A stretch of 33,882 bases of DNA from Candidatus Saccharibacteria bacterium UBA1932 (GCA_002337095.1 DDFI01000011.1:1-33882); one strand, 5' to 3'. Shown: positions 1 through 6,809, numbered from the stretch's first letter. The notes: a model not told the origin generated them from the letters alone. Numbers and translations: made by a program.

Positions 1-2
1 TC

Positions 3-95
3 CAAGATGTATGGGAGCCGGATATCTATAACGATGAGATTATTGACAATAAAAAGATAAGTGAAGTCTTAAAGGCGTTGCCATTCAAAATCTAG
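3..95 (+). CDS. C-terminal end of an unidentified protein (partial)
   Basis: An open frame enters from the left edge of the window and ends at a TAG at 93-95. It encodes about 30 residues ending in EVLKALPFKI. It is rich in D, E, I and K, like the other proteins of this AT-rich region. The stop overlaps the stop of the convergent gene on the minus strand by a few bases (shared CTAG), the compact arrangement expected of two real genes. Too little is present to name a family. Without the upstream sequence it could also be a chance open frame. Confidence 0.5.
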   Translation, partial: QDVWEPDIYNDEIIDNKKISEVLKALPFKI

Positions 96-2059
96 CCTAC
101 ATCGACATATGCAGGCTCTTCACCCGCCACTGTCTTTCGCAGAGAGAGCTCATCGTTAATTTTGATGACATAGAGTACGAGAGTGAGTAGTGCAGTGTAA
201 TAATCAAAGAAATAGTGATTTTCATCTTTGTAAGTCGGCGTTCCGTGTTGGTATGAATTTCTGATTGCCCAGCTGTTATCAAACTGGCTATTGTTTAGTA
301 CAAAATTTAGATAGTCAGATTCCTGTCTTGCAAATAAAGTGGCCCCGAATACAAGCCGACCGTCAGCGTACATATCATCAATGACTTTTTGTATTTGAGG
401 CTTAACGTGATGGTATCCCACGACCCCATATGCAAAAAGCATTTTATATACATAAAGTACGTTTACATCCTTGAATTTTAAGGTGCTGTTCTTGCGTTTC
501 GCCAACACTCCGTGCTGGATGAGATAGTCTATTCTAGGCTTTTGATAATTGTGGAAATCGGATATTTTCAGTCGTTGTTTAATGATTAAGCTGGCAAAGT
601 CGTGTGACTGACGCTTATCATCAATGTAGGTTAGGGAAGATTGGCTCGAATACAGCAGGTTCATAATTGAATGAGAGACATCATCTTCTGACAGATATGC
701 GTACTTGTCTTCAATAGCACTCCTCAAGTCTCTTATAGCTGGGGTGTTCGTTAAACTCACTACCTCGCTATCAATCGAACCAGTGTCTGCAAATACTGAG
801 TACTGAGTGCGTATGCTCTCTTCGATTCTAAATAACGTAGCTGTTTTATTGGCAGTATGTTCGCCCGTGCTCGGCATATTTAGTGGTAGCCATTCTAGCC
901 CGAACTCATTCTTGGAATAGGTAGAAAAAAACCAATCAATAATATCTTCGAGGCTGATATTATGCCTCGTAGTATATTCAGATACTATACGTAACTTTCC
1001 AGTTGCCATCTGGTGCTTTAATCCAAAGAATTGCCCAATAATGTAGGAATTTTCAGTTGTTACTCCCATATGACGCTCAACAATGCCCATTTCCGCATTA
1101 GGGAAGCTTGGTAGGGTTGATATTAAGTCTTCCGTGAAAAAATCATATAAATACTGAAAATTATTCAGTAGTGTTGGAAAATCCGTGTGAGCTTCAATCC
1201 AAGAACTCTCAACGTATGAAATCATATCTGTCGGAGAACTATCTTTAACCTCTTCATCGTATGCCTTTCTGGAAGACAGTATGGCGAGCTTAATTGATAG
1301 ACCGCCACCCTTTGATAAGTCACCAAAAAGTTTATTCTGAATCTCTTCGTTTCGCTTTTTAATTTTTACTTTTGTTGAGGCATCGATAGAGATATACTCC
1401 TCAGTTCCCTTAATAGGTTTCAAGAGAATATCTAGATAGTTGGGGTTCGCTTCATCAGACTCAATATATTTATGACAAAGTGCGAGCATATCATCTTTCG
1501 AAATATTCTTCGGTATATATAGCTTCCTTTTACTGTGTGAGTAAGTGTAATTGCTTAGAAAGGTCTCGAAATTACGAGGATTAGAGAGGAACAGTTTTTT
1601 AAGAGTGGTTGGGAACCTTTCGACTAGGTATTTTGACTCAAGGATATCCCATATAGGGACACTCGACCCTAATAGTAGACTCTCAAATTCATCTTCGGTC
1701 ACTTTATCGCCCAGTTTATAAACCGAGAAAGTAGCGATAAAATCATCATAATACTCGCTATCCAAAGCCGATATAGCTCCAGCAATATCTTCAACTGATA
1801 AACTGGAGAAATATTTGCCCAGTAGGCCTTTTGCTATCTTCACCTTCGATACGAGCTCTTTGCGATAGTTCGCATCCCATTCAGTACTAAATAGGTTGTT
1901 ATCGATAAACTTTGTTAGATTAATCAGCTCAAGAGCATCGTTAATGTTATTGAGCTCGGTCGAAGCGTCCAGCGAATCGGCGACCAATTGCAGCCTCTCT
2001 AGATAGAAAGAAATGGACATATCGTTATTGCTGTAATACTTAATCCGTTTATCGCTCAT
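92..2059 (-). CDS. 655-aa protein with C-terminal HEPN-like RNxxxH motif
   Basis: A long protein that I cannot assign to a named family. Seen directly: near the C-terminus, about residues 598-607, it reads AIRNSYQHGT, so Arg600 and His605 form an R-N-x-x-x-H motif. It is followed by an aromatic, hydrophobic helix (YFFDYYTALLTLVLYVIKI). RNxxxH at the start of a final helix is the signature of HEPN ribonucleases, known from abortive-infection proteins, toxins and CRISPR effectors. An RNase or Abi role is therefore an inference. The N-terminal 500 residues are mixed helical and show no motif I recognise. The ATG at 2059 is preferred over an upstream TTG at 2101, because a TATACT box lies between them, 10 nt before the ATG. 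Divergent to it is the structured RNA at 2121-2247. The gene sits in the recombinase-bearing island. Confidence 0.85.
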   Translation of the reverse strand: MSDKRIKYYSNNDMSISFYLERLQLVADSLDASTELNNINDALELINLTKFIDNNLFSTEWDANYRKELVSKVKIAKGLLGKYFSSLSVEDIAGAISALDSEYYDDFIATFSVYKLGDKVTEDEFESLLLGSSVPIWDILESKYLVERFPTTLKKLFLSNPRNFETFLSNYTYSHSKRKLYIPKNISKDDMLALCHKYIESDEANPNYLDILLKPIKGTEEYISIDASTKVKIKKRNEEIQNKLFGDLSKGGGLSIKLAILSSRKAYDEEVKDSSPTDMISYVESSWIEAHTDFPTLLNNFQYLYDFFTEDLISTLPSFPNAEMGIVERHMGVTTENSYIIGQFFGLKHQMATGKLRIVSEYTTRHNISLEDIIDWFFSTYSKNEFGLEWLPLNMPSTGEHTANKTATLFRIEESIRTQYSVFADTGSIDSEVVSLTNTPAIRDLRSAIEDKYAYLSEDDVSHSIMNLLYSSQSSLTYIDDKRQSHDFASLIIKQRLKISDFHNYQKPRIDYLIQHGVLAKRKNSTLKFKDVNVLYVYKMLFAYGVVGYHHVKPQIQKVIDDMYADGRLVFGATLFARQESDYLNFVLNNSQFDNSWAIRNSYQHGTPTYKDENHYFFDYYTALLTLVLYVIKINDELSLRKTVAGEEPAYVDVG

Positions 2060-2069
2060 AGGTACACTT

Positions 2070-2075
2070 AGTATA
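2070..2075 (-). promoter_or_regulatory. -10 box of the HEPN-like gene
   Basis: TATACT on the minus strand, 10 nt before the ATG at 2059. A start about 7 nt downstream would give a 5' leader of only a few bases. The box excludes the longer TTG start at 2101. Confidence 0.5.
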
Positions 2076-2111
2076 ACAATATAACCCCTATAAAGTTGCA
2101 AAATATGCTAC

Positions 2112-2117
2112 GATAAT
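2112..2117 (+). promoter_or_regulatory. Possible -10 box for the structured RNA
   Basis: GATAAT lies just before the long stem that starts at 2121. The predicted start, about 7 nt downstream, falls within the first bases of that stem. I see no good -35 element, so this is tentative. Confidence 0.35.
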
Positions 2118-2120
2118 AGG

Positions 2121-2247
2121 GCTTACATCAACAATTGGATGCCACTTTGTGGCACGGTATTGCATTAAAAATGCAGTCACGTGCAAAAAGCAGTTGGTGC
2201 AATACCCGATTGTTGGTGTAAGCAACCTAGTACGTGGCTGCTTTTTT
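2121..2247 (+). ncRNA. Structured RNA with pseudoknot and terminal T-run
   Basis: Pairings seen in the sequence: P1, 17 bp, 2121-2137 with 2207-2223. P2, a 5-bp hairpin, GCCAC-TTT-GTGGC at 2141-2153. P3, 9 bp, 2156-2164 with 2198-2206. A 10-bp helix, 2173-2182 in the P3 loop with 2232-2241 downstream of P1, is followed at once by six T. The last helix crosses P1, so the two form a pseudoknot or are mutually exclusive. All three non-Watson-Crick positions (2128-2216, 2136-2208, 2177-2237) are U-G pairs on the plus strand and would be A-C mismatches on the minus strand, which supports plus-strand transcription. The RNA lies 33 nt before the membrane protein gene at 2281 and is divergent to the HEPN-like gene. 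It could be a riboswitch-like attenuator, a free small RNA, or an RNA partner of a neighbour. I recognise no known class. Confidence 0.7.
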
Positions 2248-2280
2248 GTTTTGGTGGCCAAAATAAATTAGAGGAGGCCT

Positions 2281-3075
2281 ATGCAAAACGAACCAAGCAC
2301 AAAGAATAAAATTAAAGAATTTATTAAAAAGCACAAAAAGCCACTTATCATAGCGGCCGTAGTTTATGCGGTCTTGATGATTGGAGTGCTTGCTTGGGTT
2401 GTGGGTGCCGTAGTCGGGGGTGATTCTGATAATCATCAGACTGCAGACTCTAGTTATACGCCACCAGCAGATAAATACCCTCGTGTTGACGTAAATGGAC
2501 TCTCTGTTCAAGAAGCTTGCTCAAGACTGCAAGAAAAGGGCTGGAAAGTCGAAAGTGCATACGGAACTACCGAAGACTATAAAGACAGTGAGGTATCTGA
2601 CTGCACAAAAGCGAATGGAACCGTTACGGACGTTAATTATTATGGTGACAGCCTTTCTATTTATTACACGTATACAAAAGACTCAAGCGACAGCAATAGT
2701 AAAATGGCAAACACCGAGTCGGAAGTCCAAAAATCACGCTACACCGTATCGGAAGACGCCGCCGAGCATTACTGTCAGGATGCAGGACTGTTGAATAAGT
2801 ACGTCGATTCGAACGCAATCAGCACCGTCTACATATCAAATTACGACAAAAAGTATACCGATAGCTTTTCATTTGACGAGAATGGAAATCCGATTTGGTA
2901 TTTCCAGTGGAACGGCAGGGATCAATCTAGCGGCGAGGCAGTGCGATTCTCTTGTTGGATTAGCGGCTCGAGCGATAGCGACATCACTTTGCACTGGCTA
3001 TCGCTCGGTGGTCAAGACCTTTACGGCTCTTCAACCTTTGATTCTTATAAAGAAGACGGCACCAAAAGAAGCTAG
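2281..3075 (+). CDS. Single-pass membrane protein with PASTA-like domain
   Basis: A 264-residue protein. A lysine-rich cytoplasmic N-terminus (about 1-20) is followed by one membrane segment (about 21-46, ending VVGAVVGG) and an extracellular part. About residues 60-130 (start YPRVDVNGLSVQEACSRLQ) have the spacing of a PASTA domain, the muropeptide or wall-binding module of Ser/Thr kinases and PBPs. The C-terminal 120 residues contain cysteines at 'EHYCQD' and 'RFSCWI' and no motif I know. The ATG follows a strong GAGGAGG site at 2271-2277, unlike the many leaderless genes nearby. The structured RNA lies immediately upstream and probably controls or precedes it. A wall-associated or cell-surface role is inferred. 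It is cargo of the putative island. Confidence 0.85.
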   Translation: MQNEPSTKNKIKEFIKKHKKPLIIAAVVYAVLMIGVLAWVVGAVVGGDSDNHQTADSSYTPPADKYPRVDVNGLSVQEACSRLQEKGWKVESAYGTTEDYKDSEVSDCTKANGTVTDVNYYGDSLSIYYTYTKDSSDSNSKMANTESEVQKSRYTVSEDAAEHYCQDAGLLNKYVDSNAISTVYISNYDKKYTDSFSFDENGNPIWYFQWNGRDQSSGEAVRFSCWISGSSDSDITLHWLSLGGQDLYGSSTFDSYKEDGTKRS

Positions 3076-3145
3076 ACGTTGGTACTGAATTGGATATTTT
3101 TCGCGTTGTGTTCTCTCAACTTCCGATAATACTAATTACAAGCAA

Positions 3146-3610
3146 TTATTCTATACCCGTTATCAAAGACGCAATCATAGGGGATATCTGTGTACTGGCA
3201 AGTGCTCCATTTATCAATCTTTCAAGATCTTCGGCATCCAATGATTCGTGAAATTGTATATGGAGTTCGCCATTGTTCATTGCTTCTGCTAGCTTATCGA
3301 TAGTCATCTGGTGTAGTTCGTTGCAGTTGAAGGCAGTCTGTTTTGGAAAGAAGCTGTATTTTCCGCCGCTAATAACTGGCACGGTCGCTACAGAGTCTTC
3401 ACCTTGTTTGTAAGCTTTCTCTGCCTCAACTTGAACTTGATGGGTTGCGTGGGGTGCCACGATGAGAACTTCGGTGCTCGGGTCGGCATTTAAGATTACA
3501 AACCTATGCGGATGCGGTGTCTCGAACGGATATATGCCAGAAATTTTAATAATAAGCCCTTGCCTTAGGGCCGAGCTGATTGTTTCCATATCATCATCCA
3601 GAGTCGGCAT
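3146..3610 (-). CDS. Unknown 154-aa partner of the Panacea gene (candidate toxin)
   Basis: A 154-residue soluble protein that I do not recognise by family. It lies 23 bp downstream of the Panacea-domain gene on the same strand, so the two are probably one operon. In Panacea (SocA-like, DUF4065) toxin-antitoxin pairs the neighbouring gene is the toxin, and these toxins are very diverse, which makes this the candidate toxin by position. Visible features: a beta-rich N-terminal half with 'GLIIKISGIYPFE' and 'HRFVILNADP', a 'TVPVISGGKYSFFPKQTAF' stretch, and a helical end. The first half faintly recalls MazF/PemK-like barrels, but I see no decisive residue. No clear ribosome site precedes the ATG at 3610, and an ATG at 3589 is an alternative start. 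Confidence 0.75.
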   Translation of the reverse strand: MPTLDDDMETISSALRQGLIIKISGIYPFETPHPHRFVILNADPSTEVLIVAPHATHQVQVEAEKAYKQGEDSVATVPVISGGKYSFFPKQTAFNCNELHQMTIDKLAEAMNNGELHIQFHESLDAEDLERLINGALASTQISPMIASLITGIE

Positions 3611-3633
3611 TTAGGCTACAGGACAGGAGCTAT

Positions 3634-4230
3634 CTATTGAAAGATTTGCTTGAAGTTATTATTGGCGATGAATGACTCTAGATTTACTGACAGTAAATCA
3701 CTGTCCAGTGAAAATGGGTCGTCATCTATTGACGGGTCTTTGAAGAAATCCCTTAAGTCTATAGGGATGCTTGTTCGGATGTTCTCTAGAGAAGCCTCGT
3801 GGCTCTTCCACTCGGGGTATTTATGGGTAGTATCGACAAGGTCAAATCGGGGTGTGTTGCCGAAGTTACTCCAGGAAAAATCTAATGCCTCCTTGTCACT
3901 TGTAGAGAGTGATTTCAAGTCTGATGGCCTTAGCGATTTTACCTCGTGATTTGTTGTGTCGAGACTAAAGAAGTCCTCGCTATACGCCAATGCTTCATCT
4001 GGAAGGAAGTCATCGTGGTTAATGATGTCTAGCGTCAAAGAGGCTACTGGCCCTTTAGGCATAGCGACATACGAGTCGCCAGTAACAAGCCTGCCGAATT
4101 TACGGAGGTGATACCTGTCGGCTGCCCACACTAGCTTCATAAGGTGAAGCTTGTTTAGGCTTTTTGTCCCACTTTTTTGCAACAAGTAATTAACCGACTC
4201 AACCACTTTTTGAAGCTGGAGTGTTTTCAT
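3634..4230 (-). CDS. Panacea (SocA/DUF4065-like) antitoxin
   Basis: A 198-residue protein. Residues about 24-70 contain LNKLHLMKLVWAADRYHLRK followed by GRLVTGDSYVAMPKGPV. This is the conserved core of the Panacea domain: a K-L-x-x-x-A-D-x-x-H-L helix, then the G-R-x-x-T-G-D-x-Y-x-A-x-x-x-G-P-V turn. Panacea proteins are antitoxins that neutralise unrelated toxins encoded next to them; the Caulobacter SocA protein instead works as a proteolytic adaptor. The acidic C-terminus (DDDPFSLDSD) could contact the toxin. The gene is first in a two-gene unit with the unknown gene at 3146-3610 and is divergent from the recombinase operon. A GATAAT box 6 nt before the ATG suggests a leaderless transcript. 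Confidence 0.75.
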   Translation of the reverse strand: MKTLQLQKVVESVNYLLQKSGTKSLNKLHLMKLVWAADRYHLRKFGRLVTGDSYVAMPKGPVASLTLDIINHDDFLPDEALAYSEDFFSLDTTNHEVKSLRPSDLKSLSTSDKEALDFSWSNFGNTPRFDLVDTTHKYPEWKSHEASLENIRTSIPIDLRDFFKDPSIDDDPFSLDSDLLSVNLESFIANNNFKQIFQ

Positions 4231-4236
4231 AAGATG

Positions 4237-4242
4237 ATTATC
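4237..4242 (-). promoter_or_regulatory. -10 box of the Panacea gene
   Basis: GATAAT on the minus strand, preceded by TGC (extended -10 form), 6 nt before the ATG at 4230. This gives a predicted leaderless start. A second TATAAT lies at 4245-4250. Confidence 0.45.
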
Positions 4243-4265
4243 GCATTATATAGGTGAGGTTGCAA

Positions 4266-4281
4266 GCATAAGTATTTATGC
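4266..4281. promoter_or_regulatory. Inverted repeat between divergent operons
   Basis: GCATAA-GTAT-TTATGC, a perfect 6-bp inverted repeat midway in the 126-bp divergent promoter region. It is placed as an operator for the toxin-antitoxin or recombinase operon would be. No regulator has been tied to it. Confidence 0.3.
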
Positions 4282-4343
4282 CTCGAGCTGTCGCTTCTTG
4301 CTATGACTATTGCAATTTTTACGTACTTACAGGGGTAAAATGT

Positions 4344-4349
4344 TATAAT
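4344..4349 (+). promoter_or_regulatory. -10 box of the recombinase operon
   Basis: A consensus TATAAT 7 nt before the ATG at 4357, so the predicted transcript begins at or one base before the start codon. No ribosome site is present. Confidence 0.6.
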
Positions 4350-4356
4350 AAGTGTA

Positions 4357-4839
4357 ATGGCAAACAACTTCTATACTGCTACAGAAGCGCTACTTAGGGC
4401 GTATGAAGAGATTGATAGAAATCATAATCTTATTGAGATTGGCCCAGCATCAATTACCTTGCCCAATAGAACAGAGTTCTATGCTAAATCGCTAGGATTG
4501 AGCGAGCCCACGCTTACGCAGAAGCTCTTGAGCTACTATGGGGCGAGTGATGAGGTTTTTAGCTCTAAAGAATCAAAGCAGAATGATGTGATGTCGGCGG
4601 CTAAAAAGGATGCTGCAACCGTCGATTACATATTGGATGGACTGGCTGATAAAATTGTGCCCACGGATAACAGCGACATAAGGCTTAGCGATGAAGAGCT
4701 TGAAGATACATACAATGAGCTATTCACCTCTGTTAACGTGATAGGGGGCGAATTTCCTGAAATTGATAATCCTTTTGCGAGCGAGGAAGATTCTCATAAC
4801 CAAAAACCTCTCGAACCTAATGAGGGCGATTCAGAGTAA
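4357..4839 (+). CDS. Unknown acidic protein coupled to the recombinase
   Basis: A 160-residue acidic protein with no family I recognise. The first 55 residues are helical, and the segment LGLSEPTLTQKLLSYYG could be a helix-turn-helix-like fold. The last 40 residues are acidic and probably disordered (FASEEDSHNQKPLEPNEGD). The TAA stop shares its last base with the ATG of the serine recombinase (TAATG), so the two are translationally coupled. A role as accessory or directionality factor for the recombinase is a guess from position only. The promoter box 7 nt before the ATG points to leaderless initiation. Confidence 0.75.
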   Translation: MANNFYTATEALLRAYEEIDRNHNLIEIGPASITLPNRTEFYAKSLGLSEPTLTQKLLSYYGASDEVFSSKESKQNDVMSAAKKDAATVDYILDGLADKIVPTDNSDIRLSDEELEDTYNELFTSVNVIGGEFPEIDNPFASEEDSHNQKPLEPNEGDSE

Positions 4840-6524
4840 TGTCGCAGAGTGACTATTCGGGACTAGATCTTCTCACCTTGATTCGGAGTCAGATAAGTGA
4901 TGACAAGCAGGTCGTTAATACTGATGATAAGACTGAACTGAAGTATGCACTATACCTACGTAAGTCTACCGAGGGCGAAGACAGGCAAGAGCATTCCATC
5001 GCAGACCAGCGCAAGGAGTGTTACGAGAGAGTGATTGATGTGTATGGTATTAAAATTGGCGACGAAGATATCTACGAGGACGAGAAGTCGGCAAAAACAT
5101 CAAATAATCGCCCTGCCTTCAATCGAATGATTGAAAAAGTCAAAAAAGGGTATTACGACGGTATCATTGCCTGGCATTATGACCGCCTTGCTCGAAATAT
5201 GAAGGAAGCTGGCGAAGTTATCGACCTAATCGATAACGGTATTCTCTCAGATTTACTGTTTGCAACAGCCAACTTTGAGAACACACCTAACGGGAAAATG
5301 GTACTGGGTATTAACTTCGTGCTCTCTAAGCATTATTCAGACCATTTATCCGAGTCTGTACTTCGTGGTAACGCAAGTAGAACATCTAGGGGCTCAATCC
5401 TTAATCATATTATCCACGGCTATCAGATAAGTGAAGAGCGGCGACTTATTGTGGATGGGAAGAACTGGGAGATTATTAGACAGGCATTTAGGTTGAAAAT
5501 AGATGAAGGCCGAGGTCTGAAGCAAATCGCTGAGTATATTAACCATTCGGGCTATCAAGCCTATCGTATAGCAAAAGGCCACCACGGGTATGTTTTTACA
5601 GACAAGGACGTCTCAAAATTATTGAAAGTGCCTATCTATGCGGGTGTTCATAAGTACGGTAATCAGGCAGTGAGACTCAGCGACCACTACAAAAATTTCA
5701 CCCCTATGATTAGTGAGGAGGAATATATTGGACTCAACGGTACGGATTTATTGGGACATAGTTACCGTCAGAGGTCTGGGAGGAAGAGCCGTAACGATGT
5801 GTCGAATTTTTTACGTTCATTTGTTATATGTGCCCACTGTGATAGAACTATGTCAACGGGCATTGTGACGAGGCGGAGGGACGGAGAGGTGGTGAATAGA
5901 GCTTTTAGGTTCAAGTGCGAAACCGAGAGCTGTCCAATGGTAAATAAGGGTCCTGCTGGCTCGGTTATCCGTGACTACGTTATTGATTTCCTTGGTAAGA
6001 ATAACTTTGCAACCAAAGAAAGATATGCTCAGTATCTTTCTGATATGAAAGAGCATATAAGGAAGGAGACTGAAATACTCAAGTCGCAGAAGAAGCGGCT
6101 CGAGATGGAGCGCGGTCAGACGAAGAGAGCCTACGATAATGCCTTGAGGAATGCAAATACTGCAGACCTTGCTATGGCGAAGCATTACACCCCAGAGTTA
6201 CTCGATGAATTAAAGGATAAGTACGACGCGGCTAGTGATAGTTTGGAGTCTGTGGCTGCAACACTTGCCTCTATGGACGAGGTTCCGCTGACTTTGAATG
6301 AATTTCTCGAACTTTATGCAAATACAGGGGAGATTCTGCGATTAACGAGTAGTATGACGCTTGCTGATGAGATTATCAGAATCTTCTTCTCGAACATTAC
6401 GATTGAGGCCCATTCATATGGCAAAACTGGTAAACAAAAACAGTGGTCAATTGTAGACCACTGCCTTCGTGAGCCTTTCGACAAATTAGTCGAAAATACC
6501 GATAATCTTTCTTGGTCGGGGTGA
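4839..6524 (+). CDS. Large serine recombinase (integrase of the island)
   Basis: A 561-residue serine recombinase. The catalytic N-terminal resolvase domain (about 35-185) carries YLRKSTEGEDRQ with Ser43 as the likely nucleophile, and IIAWHYDRLARNMKEA, the conserved D-R-L-A-R helix. A recombinase DNA-binding domain follows (about 195-300). A zinc ribbon has Cys331, Cys334, Cys360 and Cys365, and a coiled coil lies at about 400-470. This is the full layout of phage and ICE-type large serine integrases, which cut attP and attB with a 2-base core. The last codons (SWSG-stop) run 12 bp into the 3' end of tRNA-Pro on the opposite strand, which marks the island edge. The start shares a base with the upstream stop codon. 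It appears intact. Confidence 0.93.
   Translation: MSQSDYSGLDLLTLIRSQISDDKQVVNTDDKTELKYALYLRKSTEGEDRQEHSIADQRKECYERVIDVYGIKIGDEDIYEDEKSAKTSNNRPAFNRMIEKVKKGYYDGIIAWHYDRLARNMKEAGEVIDLIDNGILSDLLFATANFENTPNGKMVLGINFVLSKHYSDHLSESVLRGNASRTSRGSILNHIIHGYQISEERRLIVDGKNWEIIRQAFRLKIDEGRGLKQIAEYINHSGYQAYRIAKGHHGYVFTDKDVSKLLKVPIYAGVHKYGNQAVRLSDHYKNFTPMISEEEYIGLNGTDLLGHSYRQRSGRKSRNDVSNFLRSFVICAHCDRTMSTGIVTRRRDGEVVNRAFRFKCETESCPMVNKGPAGSVIRDYVIDFLGKNNFATKERYAQYLSDMKEHIRKETEILKSQKKRLEMERGQTKRAYDNALRNANTADLAMAKHYTPELLDELKDKYDAASDSLESVAATLASMDEVPLTLNEFLELYANTGEILRLTSSMTLADEIIRIFFSNITIEAHSYGKTGKQKQWSIVDHCLREPFDKLVENTDNLSWSG
6441..6463. repeat. Perfect 8-bp inverted repeat in recombinase 3' end
   Basis: CAGTGGTC-AATTGTA-GACCACTG lies within the recombinase coding region, 50 bp from the tRNA. 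It could be a recombinase binding arm or an RNA hairpin. Coding constraint alone does not explain it. Confidence 0.4.
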
Positions 6525-6588
6525 AAGGGCTCAAACCTTCGACCTCTCGGTCCCAAACCGAGCGCGCTATCAACTGCGCCACACCCCG
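6513..6588 (-). tRNA. tRNA-Pro(UGG), CCA encoded
   Basis: A full cloverleaf read on the minus strand: acceptor CGGGGTG with CACCCCG, D-arm GCGC/GCGC, anticodon stem CTCGG/CCGAG with loop TTTGGGA (anticodon TGG), T-arm GAAGG/CCTTT with loop TTTGAGC, discriminator A and encoded CCA. The D-loop AGTTGATA has A at position 19 and the T-loop has U at position 56, so the usual G19-C56 pair is replaced by A19-U56. The 3' end overlaps the recombinase gene by 12 bp. The tRNA is probably functional and forms the boundary of the island. Confidence 0.93.
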
Positions 6589-6611
6589 AAATGATGATAA
6601 AATGTACAGCC
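6582..6611 (-). repeat. Direct repeat copy 1 (tRNA-Pro 5' end and promoter)
   Basis: The first seven acceptor bases of tRNA-Pro plus about 20 bp of its upstream region (CACCCCGAAAT, then a gapped match to AATGTACA). They recur imperfectly at 6732-6758. Confidence 0.5.
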
Positions 6612-6633
6612 TCACTATGAACTGTGCCAGTCA

Positions 6634-6659
6634 CACGTAAATTCCCTTGGAATTTCGTG
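6634..6659. repeat. Strong inverted repeat (hairpin)
   Basis: CACG and AAATTCC pair with GGAATTT and CGTG around a CTT loop, with a single unpaired T at 6638. No T-run follows on either strand, so it is not a typical terminator. Confidence 0.5.
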
Positions 6660-6675
6660 CGACCCCGCCTCGCTC

Positions 6676-6730
6676 GGTGAGGATAAACCTCATCCGGGCT
6701 CCGGCCTTGCGACGTGACGCCTGTCACGTC
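6676..6730 (+). other. Cluster of hairpins in the tRNA-Pro/glycosyltransferase spacer
   Basis: Three hairpins lie in a row: 6676-6694 (7 bp, one G-U pair on the plus strand), CCGG-GCT-CCGG near 6694-6704, and GACGTGAC-GCCT-GTCACGTC at 6711-6730. The 6589-6840 spacer has no gene. It may hold a short RNA or be integration debris. I cannot match it to a known family. Confidence 0.35.
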
Positions 6731-6731
6731 T

Positions 6732-6758
6732 CACCCCGAAATCATATGTAATGTACAT
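6732..6758 (-). repeat. Direct repeat copy 2
   Basis: An imperfect copy of the tRNA-Pro 5' end and upstream sequence (CACCCCGAAATCAT, then AATGTACA), 150 bp from copy 1. No cloverleaf follows it on the minus strand. Confidence 0.5.
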
Positions 6759-6776
6759 CGCAAATTATACCAGAGG

Positions 6777-6809
6777 CAGCGCAAAATGGAAAGCGTAAGA
6801 GTTGCGCTG
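6777..6809 (+). promoter_or_regulatory. Leader hairpin before the glycosyltransferase
   Basis: CAGCGCAA (6777-6784) pairs with TTGCGCTG (6802-6809), 8 bp, 23 bp before the ribosome site of the gene at 6841. A TATACC box lies at 6766-6771. A role in mRNA stability or control is possible. Confidence 0.35.

Noticed and set aside
2121..2247. Retron msr/msd RNA
   Set aside because: The long outer stem recalls a1/a2 repeats, but no reverse transcriptase gene is in the window.
6693..6702. TCCGGGCTCC, like conserved region I of RNase P RNA
   Set aside because: The rest of RNase P RNA (the ACAGAAA region, P4 pairing, length) is missing in the 250-bp spacer. A chance 10-mer or a remnant at best.
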